DNA from: an uncultured Lachnospiraceae bacterium
Lineage (GTDB): Bacteria; Bacillota; Clostridia; Lachnospirales; Lachnospiraceae
DNA: 64,000 nt
Assembly (NCBI GenBank): GCA_947172645.1
Contig: CAMWBY010000010.1
Location: 1-64,000 of the forward strand
Direction of reading: 5' to 3'
Below are positions 1 through 8,133 of this stretch, piece by piece (position 1 is the stretch's first letter; each line of letters begins with the position of its first letter). The notes below the pieces were generated by a model. It was not told the DNA's origin and did not search any database. It saw nothing but the letters and a program-made list of their open reading frames with translations. The position numbers were made by a program, and so were the translations under genes.

Positions 1-99
1 TACATTTTATCATACATTATCTGGAAATACTTGAATTAATCAGTGTTTCCCTAGCATAGATTCACTTATCTGTCAACTGCGCATTCCGCTTTCTCCATA

Positions 100-128
100 T
101 TTACCCCCGCCCATAAAATGTGTATAAT
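100..128 (+). promoter_or_regulatory. Possible sigma-A promoter of the K+ channel gene
   Basis: A consensus -10 box TATAAT lies at 123-128. A weak -35 (TTTACC, 100-105) sits 17 nt upstream. The channel start at 179 follows about 50 nt downstream. The -35 match is poor, so this is tentative. Confidence 0.4.
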
Positions 129-178
129 AATTCTTAACACAGTTTTAACACGCAATGTGGCAAGGGAGGCAGAACCTT

Positions 179-1756
179 ATGATTAGAAAAAATAAAATTT
201 ATCTGCGCGTAACGATTCTCCTGCTTATTATTTATGTCGGGTTATTGGTCGTGCTATGTCTGTCCGAACATACTGACAGCAGCGCAACCATCCATTCTTT
301 CAGCGATGCCTTCTGGTATTCCCTGGTTACACTGACTACCGTTGGCTACGGCGACCTGACACCGGTGACGCCTCTGGGCCACGCCGTAGGGGCAGTTTTC
401 CTTTTATTGTCCGCCGGCATTATGATGACGTTGTTCGGCGCCGTGATATCGTTTGTCACAAGCGAGGGCCTTCCTTTCTTCCTGCTAGGCTTCCAACGCA
501 AGAAAAACTGGTATTATTTCGCGGATTATGGAGTAGAAGCCAGCACTTTGGCGAAAAACATCTGTAAGGAAGACTCCGACGCTATTATTATTTTCGGTGA
601 AAAGAAAAATGAGCAGATGGAATTTCCGGACTATCCTTGCCTGTTTATCAGCGCTTCCCCCGCCAGAATTGTGGCGCACAAGAAAGGCATCGGAGAAAAA
701 TGCAAAATTTTTCTTATGAAAGAGAACGATATCGGCGTCAATATCCGCGCCGCCAACCTACATACATTACCTGTGGAAGTATACGCAAGAACGACAAACG
801 GCCGTGATTCTCTTTCCGGGAATATCAGGTTCTTCCACAGTTATGACTGTTGCGCCAGACAATACTGGCGTTCCAAACCGTTGTGCAGTTGTGAAAATAC
901 CATCGTAATCATTGGCTTCGGGAACTATGGACGTTGTATCCTTGAGCGGGCAATCCTGACAAATATCATCTCTGTCACGCAGCATATCGCTTACCATATT
1001 TTTGGAGACGCCAGTATCTTCCTCGCCATGCACCGACATCTCCACGAGACATTTTCACTGGACAAAGAGTCCGAAACAATGGATTCTCTGATTTTTCACA
1101 GGGAGATTTGGGAACAGTGCCCTGCGCTTATGCAACAGGCTGACCGCATCATCATCTGTACGGACGATGAACCGGAAGGGTGGAATATATTCTGGCGCTT
1201 AAACAGTTATTATAGAATCCGGGGACAGATTCATCTTCGCAGCAGCCAGAAAGCTCCCGGCGTATCTTTTTTCGGGGCAAATGAAGATACCTATACGCCG
1301 AATCAGATTATGCGGACTACATTGAATAAAGCGGCCGTTAAAATCAATGAGCTTTTCTGCAAGTCAGTTTCCTACCCTACCCTTAGTTGGGAAGACCTTG
1401 ATTCCATCCACAGGGAATCCAAAATATCCGCCGCCGACCACATTCTGATGAAAATACGGATTCTTCTAAAAGATGAGACCATCACGGACGTCACGTCTGA
1501 TGTCATCCAAAAAGCATATAAAGAATATGCCGAAAACATAAAATCCGAAGCCATGCGGGATATGTACCGCAGGCTTGACCATTCCCGTTGGCTGCGCTTT
1601 TATACATTTTATAACTGGAGTTACGGGCCTGTCAGAGACGATACCGCAAGGCAGCATCCCATGTTATGCCCATACCAGGAACTTACTTTGGAACAAAAAC
1701 GGGAACGCGACGCCGCATGGGAGCTTTTAAGTTATCTCGCTACAGAATCTCTCTAA
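179..1756 (+). CDS. Two-TM potassium channel with C-terminal TrkA-like domain
   Basis: This membrane protein of 525 residues should conduct potassium and be gated by a cytoplasmic regulatory region. Helix 1 covers about residues 7-28, the selectivity filter TVGYGD is at 54-59, and helix 2 covers about 68-93. Near residues 243-258 a Rossmann-type glycine motif (GFGNYG) follows a hydrophobic strand, as in RCK/TrkA-N domains that bind nucleotides or ions. An in-frame ATG exists at 155, but GGGAGG at 164-169 places the start at 179. The gene stands alone and converges on the arabinoside operon, sharing a hairpin terminator with it. The filter makes the K+ assignment firm; the gating ligand cannot be read from sequence. 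Confidence 0.88.
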   Translation: MIRKNKIYLRVTILLLIIYVGLLVVLCLSEHTDSSATIHSFSDAFWYSLVTLTTVGYGDLTPVTPLGHAVGAVFLLLSAGIMMTLFGAVISFVTSEGLPFFLLGFQRKKNWYYFADYGVEASTLAKNICKEDSDAIIIFGEKKNEQMEFPDYPCLFISASPARIVAHKKGIGEKCKIFLMKENDIGVNIRAANLHTLPVEVYARTTNGRDSLSGNIRFFHSYDCCARQYWRSKPLCSCENTIVIIGFGNYGRCILERAILTNIISVTQHIAYHIFGDASIFLAMHRHLHETFSLDKESETMDSLIFHREIWEQCPALMQQADRIIICTDDEPEGWNIFWRLNSYYRIRGQIHLRSSQKAPGVSFFGANEDTYTPNQIMRTTLNKAAVKINELFCKSVSYPTLSWEDLDSIHRESKISAADHILMKIRILLKDETITDVTSDVIQKAYKEYAENIKSEAMRDMYRRLDHSRWLRFYTFYNWSYGPVRDDTARQHPMLCPYQELTLEQKRERDAAWELLSYLATESL

Positions 1757-1782
1757 ATGTACACCGGGCTGCGCATGAAAAA

Positions 1783-1813
1783 GCAGCTGTAAAATATACC
1801 ATTTTACAGCTGC
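1783..1813. terminator. Shared terminator between convergent genes
   Basis: A perfect 13-bp inverted repeat (GCAGCTGTAAAAT) surrounds a 5-nt loop. On the minus strand it is followed by TTTTT (1778-1782). It lies between the stops of the K+ channel and the LacI-type gene and can serve both, better for the minus strand. Confidence 0.8.
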
Positions 1814-1825
1814 CCCATTTTTGGG

Positions 1826-2821
1826 TTACAATGTCTCCCCCTCCATCAATTCGCAGTCCAAAATAACCGTCTCGTCTCCATCCGCTTTCCCGTTCATCAA
1901 CTGGAACAACAATTTTACCGCTTCTTTCGCCACCAGTTCCACCGGATTATAAATCGTATTTAACCTCGGCGTCACATAATCCAGTATATCAATGCCGTCA
2001 AATCCCATGATTCCGTAGTCTTCCCCGGCTTTCATCCCTCGTTGGTGCATATATTGCATAATATCCAACGCAAAAATATCTCCGGCGCAGAAGAATGCGG
2101 TCCGTCTCGTCGTGTTTTGAAGTTCATCATAAGTCCGCTCCAAATAACCGCTTGTTTTCTTTATCACAACGGTTTCCACATTCTCCTTCTCCCATACGGC
2201 AACCGCTTCCGTAAACCCTTCCAGACGCTGTCTGTGTACATATGTATTCTCGTCTGTCCGCTCTAGCGGAGGGCACACAAATACAATTTTACCATAACCT
2301 TTTTTGAGGATTGCCTCCGTTGCTTTTCTGGCCGCGTCTTTTTCATGGATGCTCACAAAAGGAATGCCCTCGGCAATCTTATTGCCAATCGTGACAATGG
2401 GCGTATCAAGGCTTTGTAAAAACTTGCTGTACTCTTCCCCGTAGTTGACAGAAGAAAGAATGATACCGTCCACATGATAATCCACCAAACGCTCCAACTG
2501 CTCCTTCTCCATCTCCTTGTTCTGCTCATGCAAGGTAATATTCACAAAATACCCCTGTTTGCGCGCTTCCATACTGATGGCGCTTAAAAGCTGTGAAAAA
2601 TACCTGTTATTGACATCCAACACAACAACGCCGATATAAAATGTCTGCCTTTTTGCAAGCCCTCTGGCCAACAAGTCCGGCCGGTATCCGTATTCTTTGG
2701 CTTTCGCCAAAATCAACTCCTTCGTCTGTGGGTTTATCCTGCCTGTATCTGTAAGCGCCCGATGTACCGTCATACGCGAAACGCCGCACAACTGCGCAAG
2801 TTCCTTTGCTGTGATTGCCAC
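1826..2821 (-). CDS. LacI-family transcriptional regulator of the arabinoside operon
   Basis: A LacI/GalR repressor of about 331 residues. The N-terminal helix-turn-helix (TAKELAQLCGVSRMTVHRAL) is followed by the hinge region and a periplasmic-binding-protein-like effector domain to the C terminus. An ATG at 2825-2827 sits only 1 nt from AGGAGG (2829-2834), too close for initiation. A GTG at 2819-2821 is spaced 7 nt from it and is preferred, costing two residues. It is the last gene of a minus-strand operon with a GH51 arabinofuranosidase and sugar ABC proteins, so its effector is probably an arabinose-containing sugar. A likely operator is the palindrome cluster at the operon promoter near 7992-8055; that link is inferred. 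Confidence 0.9.
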   Translation of the reverse strand: MAITAKELAQLCGVSRMTVHRALTDTGRINPQTKELILAKAKEYGYRPDLLARGLAKRQTFYIGVVVLDVNNRYFSQLLSAISMEARKQGYFVNITLHEQNKEMEKEQLERLVDYHVDGIILSSVNYGEEYSKFLQSLDTPIVTIGNKIAEGIPFVSIHEKDAARKATEAILKKGYGKIVFVCPPLERTDENTYVHRQRLEGFTEAVAVWEKENVETVVIKKTSGYLERTYDELQNTTRRTAFFCAGDIFALDIMQYMHQRGMKAGEDYGIMGFDGIDILDYVTPRLNTIYNPVELVAKEAVKLLFQLMNGKADGDETVILDCELMEGETL

Positions 2822-2916
2822 TTTCATGCCTCCTGCGTAAAATGATAGTTATAGTTTACACCCTTTCTCTGGTTTCCGTCAAACGAGCGCCAGTGCAGCG
2901 TATCTCACGTATCTTA

Positions 2917-4434
2917 TTACCTGATTTTCACTCTTACCATATTCCATGACAGCGGCGGCAGTTTACTTGTCAGTACATTCCCTTCCAACTTGCTTTCGTC
3001 AATCTGTTTTGGTTTCACCAAGTCATGGTTTTCCAGGTTCGTGGCTTTCCTGTCTTTAGTATACATCGCTACATGCTCTATCACATCCACAGCCTCGAAT
3101 CCCTGCAATTCCAATGATATCTCCTCTTCCTCACAGGCGCGGTTGACGGCATAGAAGACGACTTCCGCCTTTTCCTCATTATGAACCGTCACGTAATCCA
3201 CATAGGGAACTTGCTTTCTCAGCGCACAGTCATAAGAGGCTATCTCATCCACGCCCTGCAGTACTTTTCCATGCCCGTATGTGGCCATATGCATAAAAGG
3301 ATAATAGATGGGCTGTACCCACACTTCTCCTTTCTCCTGTGTCATAATGGCGGCGCTGATATTAGTAAGCAAGGACTGACAGGCAATCTTTATTCTGTCC
3401 GCATATTTCAGGAAATTCATCATCATACTGGAAAAAAGCAGCGCGTCCTCCATCGTATAAATCTGCTCGCTCAGATGGGGAGCCACCTGCCAGGGGCTTT
3501 CGTCCACGGAGGCTGCCACGACTTTATCCGGCACAGACCACACGCCCCACTCGTCGAAACTGATATATATGGTTTTGTCAGAACGCTTCCAGGCTTTCAC
3601 ATAATCACATGTCCCGATAACCGTACGGATATAGTCTTCCATATCAAGCGACTGTGACAGAAATGCCTCCGTGCCAAGTTCCTGGCCCCCATAATACTGG
3701 TGCAGGGAAATATAATCCACATAGGGATATGTATACTTCAAAGTCTCCGCTTCCCACTCCGGGTAAGTCTGCATATCGGACTTGGAGCTGCCGCAGGAAA
3801 CCACCTCTATGGCGCTGTCAACCTGCTTCATGGCCTTCGCCGTCTCCTGCGCCATCCTGCCGTACTCCTGCGCCGTCTTATGTCCAATCTGCCAGTCGCC
3901 GTCCATCTCATTGCCCAAACACCATGTCTTGATTCCGTAAGGTTCTGCCACCCCATGCTCCTTACGCCAGTCGCTGTAGTAAGTGCCTTCCTTGATATTG
4001 CAGTACTCCACTAAAGACACCGCATTCTCTATCCCCTTTGTTCCTAGGTTGACGGCAAATACCGGCTCGATTCCTGCCTTTTTCGCCCATTTCATAAACT
4101 CGTTTGTGCCGATTTCGTTCGTCTCAATAGACCGCCATGCAATCTCCAGTCTGCGGGGACGTTTTTCCACGTCCCCCACCCCGTCCTTCCAGTCATAGCA
4201 GGAGACAAAGTTCCCTCCCGGATAACGCACCGCAGTGACGCCCATCTCTTTTACTTTCTCAAGCACATCCTGACGGAAGCCGTCTTCATCCGCCGTGGCG
4301 TGCCCCGGTTCATAAATCCCCGTATACACCACCCTGCCCATATGTTCTACAAAAGAGCCATAAATTCTTTTGTCAATCTCACCCTTCACAAAATTTTTAT
4401 TTACTATAATATGTGATTTATCTTTCAACTTCAT
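2917..4434 (-). CDS. abfA: Alpha-L-arabinofuranosidase, GH51
   Basis: This 505-residue enzyme has the usual length and order of GH51 arabinofuranosidases, which release terminal arabinofuranosyl units from arabinan, arabinoxylan or their oligosaccharides. The acid/base glutamate is E176 in the GNEMDG motif, and the nucleophile is E295 in SFDEWGVW. The N terminus carries the family signature FVEHMGRVVYTGIYEPGH. No signal peptide is visible, so it should act in the cytosol on imported oligosaccharides. Start is ATG at 4434 after AAGGAG. The gene follows the two permeases in the operon, which fits import followed by intracellular hydrolysis. Confidence 0.95.
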   Translation of the reverse strand: MKLKDKSHIIVNKNFVKGEIDKRIYGSFVEHMGRVVYTGIYEPGHATADEDGFRQDVLEKVKEMGVTAVRYPGGNFVSCYDWKDGVGDVEKRPRRLEIAWRSIETNEIGTNEFMKWAKKAGIEPVFAVNLGTKGIENAVSLVEYCNIKEGTYYSDWRKEHGVAEPYGIKTWCLGNEMDGDWQIGHKTAQEYGRMAQETAKAMKQVDSAIEVVSCGSSKSDMQTYPEWEAETLKYTYPYVDYISLHQYYGGQELGTEAFLSQSLDMEDYIRTVIGTCDYVKAWKRSDKTIYISFDEWGVWSVPDKVVAASVDESPWQVAPHLSEQIYTMEDALLFSSMMMNFLKYADRIKIACQSLLTNISAAIMTQEKGEVWVQPIYYPFMHMATYGHGKVLQGVDEIASYDCALRKQVPYVDYVTVHNEEKAEVVFYAVNRACEEEEISLELQGFEAVDVIEHVAMYTKDRKATNLENHDLVKPKQIDESKLEGNVLTSKLPPLSWNMVRVKIR

Positions 4435-4497
4435 ATTCTCCTTCTATTCTATATTTAACGACATCATCTATCAAATATATCCCACATACGGATATAT

Positions 4498-5334
4498 CTA
4501 TTCTTTCATACCCGAAGCCGCTATGCCTTCAATAAAATATTTCTGGCAAAAAATATACAACAACAAAAGCGGCGTAAGCGAAATCATCGCTGCTGCCAGG
4601 GTAGGCCCATACTTAATCACTTTATTCCCCACCAACACTGCCAGTCCCGCCGACAATGTCCTCTTGCTTTGCGAACTGGTCAGCATCAATGGATACAGCA
4701 GGTCATTCCAGTTATTCATAAAATGGTAGATGCCCAAGCTGACCAACGCCGGTTTACATAATGGAAGCATAATAGAACGGAAAATGCGAAATTCGCTCAT
4801 ACCGTCTATCCTCCCCGATTCCTCAAGGGATTTGGGAAGCCCTGCGAAAAAGGAACTCATCATATAAATGCCAAAGGCGCTCGTCGCCCGCGGCAGGATA
4901 AGCCCTAAATAGGTATCCAGCAAGTTAAACTTGTAGACTTCAATATAGAGCGGCGTCATAATAATCTGGAAGGGAACCATCATCGTAAGCAATATGATAG
5001 AAAACAAAAGTTTCGAGCCTTTAAAATGCATCCTGGCAAAGGCGTATCCTGCCATGGAATCAAACAACAGGCTGATAACCGTCACCCCTCCTGCAAAAAT
5101 CACGGTATTCTTCGTCATTTCAAATACCGGAATACTGTCCCCCACATACAGATATTGGTGCAAAGTCCATTCTTCCGGGAAAAACCTGGGCGGGAATTTA
5201 ATCACGCCTACGTCCGTCTTAAAAGAGGACACCAGCAGCCACAAAATAGGAACGATGACCGTAAGCGCAATCAAAAGCGTCAAAATATACCCTGCCGCCT
5301 CTCCCAGTCTCACTTTTCTTCTTGTCTTATGCAT
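4498..5334 (-). CDS. Sugar ABC transporter permease, MalG/AraQ type
   Basis: A 278-residue inner-membrane permease of the carbohydrate uptake (CUT1) type, with six predicted helices. The EAA loop that docks the ATPase is visible as EESGRIDGMSEFRIFRSIML. The ATG at 5334 overlaps the end of the upstream permease gene by 8 bp and has GGGAGG 6 nt before it, so the two are probably translationally coupled. Together with the partner permease and the lipoprotein it forms an importer, probably for arabino-oligosaccharides given the adjacent GH51 enzyme. No ATPase gene is present in the operon. Confidence 0.93.
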   Translation of the reverse strand: MHKTRRKVRLGEAAGYILTLLIALTVIVPILWLLVSSFKTDVGVIKFPPRFFPEEWTLHQYLYVGDSIPVFEMTKNTVIFAGGVTVISLLFDSMAGYAFARMHFKGSKLLFSIILLTMMVPFQIIMTPLYIEVYKFNLLDTYLGLILPRATSAFGIYMMSSFFAGLPKSLEESGRIDGMSEFRIFRSIMLPLCKPALVSLGIYHFMNNWNDLLYPLMLTSSQSKRTLSAGLAVLVGNKVIKYGPTLAAAMISLTPLLLLYIFCQKYFIEGIAASGMKE

Positions 5335-6241
5335 CTGCGTCCTCCCCTCTGTTCAATATAACCTTGCGCAGAACAAACGTCATCACCGCCACAATCACAA
5401 ACAAATAAACCGAAATGGCGGAAGCATACCCTAAATCATAGGGTGCCGTCTGGAACCCTCTGTCATAAATATACTGCACCACTGTCTCCGTCTTGTTTAA
5501 AGGCCCTCCCTGAGTCATAACATATGCCTGGTCAAACATCTGCATGGCGCCGATTGTCGTGGTAACGATGCAAAAGCTGATGGTAGGCCAGATTCCCGGC
5601 ACAGTGATGTGGATAAATTTCTGGAAGCTTCCCGCCCCGTCCATCTGCGCCGCCTCATACAAAGACTGGGAGATGTTGAGCACTGCTGCCGCAAGTAATG
5701 TTAACGTATAACCAAATCCCTTCCACGCAGTCACGGCGATAACCGTAGGCATGGCAAGCTGCGGGTCTTTCAGAAAAGAAACCGTCTCCACTCCCACACT
5801 CTTTAACCAATATGCGAACAATCCCATATTTGGGTCAAGAAGCATAGACCACACGATACCGATTGCCGTCATGGAACACACGAACGGAAGATAATAGACA
5901 GAACGCAGCAATTTGCAATACCTGTTATTTTTCGCCAGGCTCACCGTCAACAGCAAAGCCAGCCCAACCTGTAGCGGCACTTCCAATAAAGTAAAATACA
6001 GACTGTTGAAAGTCGCGTTGATGACCCTGTCATCGGAAAACAGACGGATAAAATTCTGTATCCCGGTAAAATGAACGTCTTTCATAAAAATATTCATGTC
6101 TGTAATACTAATCACAAAGGATGCAATCAGCGGAATAAACACAAATACAGACAGAATCACCATAGACGGCGCGATAAAAAGATACGCGCTTTTCTGGTTA
6201 TGGGCCGTGTATTTCTTTCTTTTTCTTATACTCTTTACCAT
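5327..6241 (-). CDS. Sugar ABC transporter permease, MalF/UgpA type
   Basis: A 304-residue permease, the first of the pair. It has a short basic N-terminal tail, about six membrane helices and the EAA motif YEAAQMDGAGSFQKFIHITV for ATPase contact. The length fits CUT1 MalF-like proteins lacking the extra periplasmic domain. Start ATG 6241 follows GAGGA. It lies after the binding-protein gene and an intercistronic hairpin, and overlaps the next permease. Confidence 0.93.
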   Translation of the reverse strand: MVKSIRKRKKYTAHNQKSAYLFIAPSMVILSVFVFIPLIASFVISITDMNIFMKDVHFTGIQNFIRLFSDDRVINATFNSLYFTLLEVPLQVGLALLLTVSLAKNNRYCKLLRSVYYLPFVCSMTAIGIVWSMLLDPNMGLFAYWLKSVGVETVSFLKDPQLAMPTVIAVTAWKGFGYTLTLLAAAVLNISQSLYEAAQMDGAGSFQKFIHITVPGIWPTISFCIVTTTIGAMQMFDQAYVMTQGGPLNKTETVVQYIYDRGFQTAPYDLGYASAISVYLFVIVAVMTFVLRKVILNRGEDADA

Positions 6242-6271
6242 ATATTCCTCGATTCTTCCGAAAATAAGGCG

Positions 6272-6299
6272 AAAGGACCGCCCTTTGAAACGGTCCTTC
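6272..6299 (-). other. Intercistronic hairpin after the binding-protein gene
   Basis: AAAGGACCG (6272-6280) pairs with CGGTCCTT (6291-6298) across a 10-nt loop, between the binding protein and first permease. No T-tract follows on the minus strand. Such hairpins often protect the binding-protein message or cause partial termination, giving more binding protein than permease; that role here is inferred. Confidence 0.6.
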
Positions 6300-6315
6300 C
6301 TTCACGCCATACAAT

Positions 6316-7665
6316 TTACTGTGCCAGTATCTTGTCCATCCCAGCAGACGCTTCTTTCAAGGCATCCTCAGGAGACGCCGCCCCTGTCATGACTTTTTCG
6401 AACATAGGAATCATAACGTCATTATCAATCTGGCTCGCCAGGGAGTATCCAAGATTGTAAGACCGTCCAATCTCCGTTGCCTCTGATATGGAACTGAGCA
6501 CTTCGTCGTTTTGTATCTCCGGGTCTTCCATCAAAGTTTTAGACCATACGGGGAAGCCGTTTTTCTGAGACCATTCTTTCAGGATATCATCTGTCAGCCA
6601 ATACTGCATAAACTTATAAGCCGCAAGTTTCTGGCTCTCTTCCGTGCCCTTGGGAATCACATAACTGCATCCTCCCGCCGGGGAGAAAGCGCCTGCGCTG
6701 CCTGCCACGCAAGGTGCAATCCCAAAATTGATGCCCTGTTCACGCAAACCGTTAATCTGCCATGGGCCGCTCATATACATAGCAATCTGTCCTGCCTGGA
6801 GCATTGTATCCGCCTCGGCTCCCGTGATGTTCTCCGGGGAAACCTTCTTGTTGACCGTCAAATCCTGTAACCACTCCAACGTCTTTATGTTCTCCTCCGA
6901 ATCCAAAAGATTGGTATTAGTCTCCGGGTCGTCCGCATCTCCGCCGTTTGCCCACAAAAACTGCATATATGTAGCATTGGTAGGCAATGCCAAACCAAAC
7001 TGGTTCTTTGACGGGTCGGTCAGTTTCTCGGCATATTCCGCCAGTTCATCCAACGTGGCAGGCGCTTTCTCCGGGTCTAATCCCGCCGCAGAAAACAAGT
7101 CCTTGTTCCAGTACAGATAGCTTACATTATACTGCATAGGCGCGCCATAAAGCTTACCGTCCACATGGGACAGTTCCAACACATTTTCCAATATATTATC
7201 TTTGTCTGCTCCCGTCGTCTCCCAGAAGTCGCTGATGTCTTCCAGGGAGTCATTGCTCACATAAGGCGCAATATTCTCCACGCCGAACAACACCAAATCC
7301 GGCGCTGTGCCGGTAGCGATTGCAGCCGGAAGCTTCTGCTGTAACTGGTCGTTTGGCATGATATCCATCTGGATTTCGATGTTGTCCGTATTCGTCTTGT
7401 TATAATTATCCACAATCTGGCGCAGGATATCGCCGTCGGAACCTGTAAACACATTCCAGAACTCCAAGGTCGTCTTTTCACCGGATGCCGTTTCGTCTTG
7501 CCCTTCCCGGCTCTCCTCCTCGCTTTCGGATACTGCCGTATCCTCCGCCGCACCTGCCAGGTCATCTGACTGCGCCGTCTGGTTTCCGCCGCCGTTGCCG
7601 CACCCTGATAACAGTGACATACACATTGCCGTGCCCAGAAGAACACTTAATACTTTCTTTCTCAT
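6316..7665 (-). CDS. Sugar ABC transporter substrate-binding lipoprotein
   Basis: An extracytoplasmic solute-binding protein of 449 residues (SBP family 1, MalE-like). The signal peptide MRKKVLSVLLGTAMCMSLLS ends in the lipobox LLSGC with the lipidated cysteine at residue 22. A Gly/Ser/Glu-rich linker (about 23-60) follows, then the two-lobed domain beginning near FWNVFTGSDGD. The reading frame stays open for 40 codons upstream, but the signal peptide and GGAGGT at 7671-7676 fix the start at 7665. First gene of the operon, behind a leader of about 350 nt. The sugar is likely an arabinoside, judged only from the GH51 neighbour. Confidence 0.93.
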   Translation of the reverse strand: MRKKVLSVLLGTAMCMSLLSGCGNGGGNQTAQSDDLAGAAEDTAVSESEEESREGQDETASGEKTTLEFWNVFTGSDGDILRQIVDNYNKTNTDNIEIQMDIMPNDQLQQKLPAAIATGTAPDLVLFGVENIAPYVSNDSLEDISDFWETTGADKDNILENVLELSHVDGKLYGAPMQYNVSYLYWNKDLFSAAGLDPEKAPATLDELAEYAEKLTDPSKNQFGLALPTNATYMQFLWANGGDADDPETNTNLLDSEENIKTLEWLQDLTVNKKVSPENITGAEADTMLQAGQIAMYMSGPWQINGLREQGINFGIAPCVAGSAGAFSPAGGCSYVIPKGTEESQKLAAYKFMQYWLTDDILKEWSQKNGFPVWSKTLMEDPEIQNDEVLSSISEATEIGRSYNLGYSLASQIDNDVMIPMFEKVMTGAASPEDALKEASAGMDKILAQ

Positions 7666-8026
7666 ATAAAACCTCCATTTTTGCTTAGCCTGCGAATTTG
7701 GGCGCAAGCACAAATTCGATTGTCTCCTTCGTACCGTTTCCTGTCCGGACGATATTTCAAATGAGCTGTATGACGTCCGGAACAACTTTTCTTAAATGGA
7801 TTTTTGACAGATGCTTTACATTTTATAAGGAATGCTTTAAAATAACGAATGTGAAAATATCCTGACGGTCTGACAGTTCTTTGCGGGGACTACGACAGTT
7901 GGGGTATTTTTTTGTGTTCCTCCCAATAACACTGATATGATTTTCGTCTTACGCATTCTATATCATGCTTTCTGTCAATTTGCTATGTGCAAATTTCCAT
8001 TGCGTACTCGTGTACGCTTTATGGAA
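7666..8026 (-). other. Long untranslated leader of the arabinoside operon
   Basis: From the -10 box at 8027-8032 to the binding-protein start is about 355 nt with no credible gene. It contains the palindrome 7992-8029 at the predicted transcription start and the dispersed hairpin repeat near its 3' end. A second TTGACA (about 7971-7976, minus strand) lacks a good -10 partner. I recognise no riboswitch class. Confidence 0.5.
7677..7720. repeat. Dispersed hairpin repeat, copy 1
   Basis: This stretch matches 25219-25262 over about 41 nt with only four transitions. Its core is an inverted repeat, CGAATTTG ... CAAATTCG, closed by GC-GCAA-GC. It lies directly upstream of the binding-protein ribosome binding site, so the transcript starts with the hairpin and then the GCAGGCTAAG leader. 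Confidence 0.75.
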
Positions 8027-8029
8027 ATT
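7992..8029. promoter_or_regulatory. Palindromic operator candidate at the transcription start
   Basis: AATTTCCAT (7992-8000) pairs with ATGGAAATT (8021-8029). Nested inside, GCGTAC (8002-8007) pairs with GTACGC (8012-8017). It overlaps the -10 box and the predicted start site, a typical place for repressor binding. The operon's own LacI-family protein is the obvious candidate; this is inference. Confidence 0.6.
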
Positions 8030-8055
8030 ATACACTTTGTACAAAGTCATGTCAA
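8027..8055 (-). promoter_or_regulatory. Sigma-A promoter of the arabinoside operon
   Basis: On the minus strand TTGACA (8050-8055) and TATAAT (8027-8032) are separated by exactly 17 nt, a full consensus match. The spacer contains a second perfect palindrome, ACTTTGTACAAAGT (8034-8047), resembling the TTGTAC/GTACAA core of known AraR sites, so the promoter may have two operators. It lies just downstream of the terminator of the preceding lipoprotein gene. Confidence 0.85.
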
Positions 8056-8072
8056 CATGAAAAGCAAAAAAA

Positions 8073-8108
8073 ATACGGCAACGCCTTTTTTCATCCGCAT
8101 TGCCGTAT
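8073..8108 (-). terminator. Rho-independent terminator of the large lipoprotein gene
   Basis: ATACGGCAA (8073-8081) pairs with TTGCCGTAT (8100-8108). On the minus strand the stem is followed by a run of eight T residues, 25 nt after the stop of the lipoprotein gene. Confidence 0.88.
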
Positions 8109-8133
8109 CTCGCACATCTTACTGACAGTCTGT

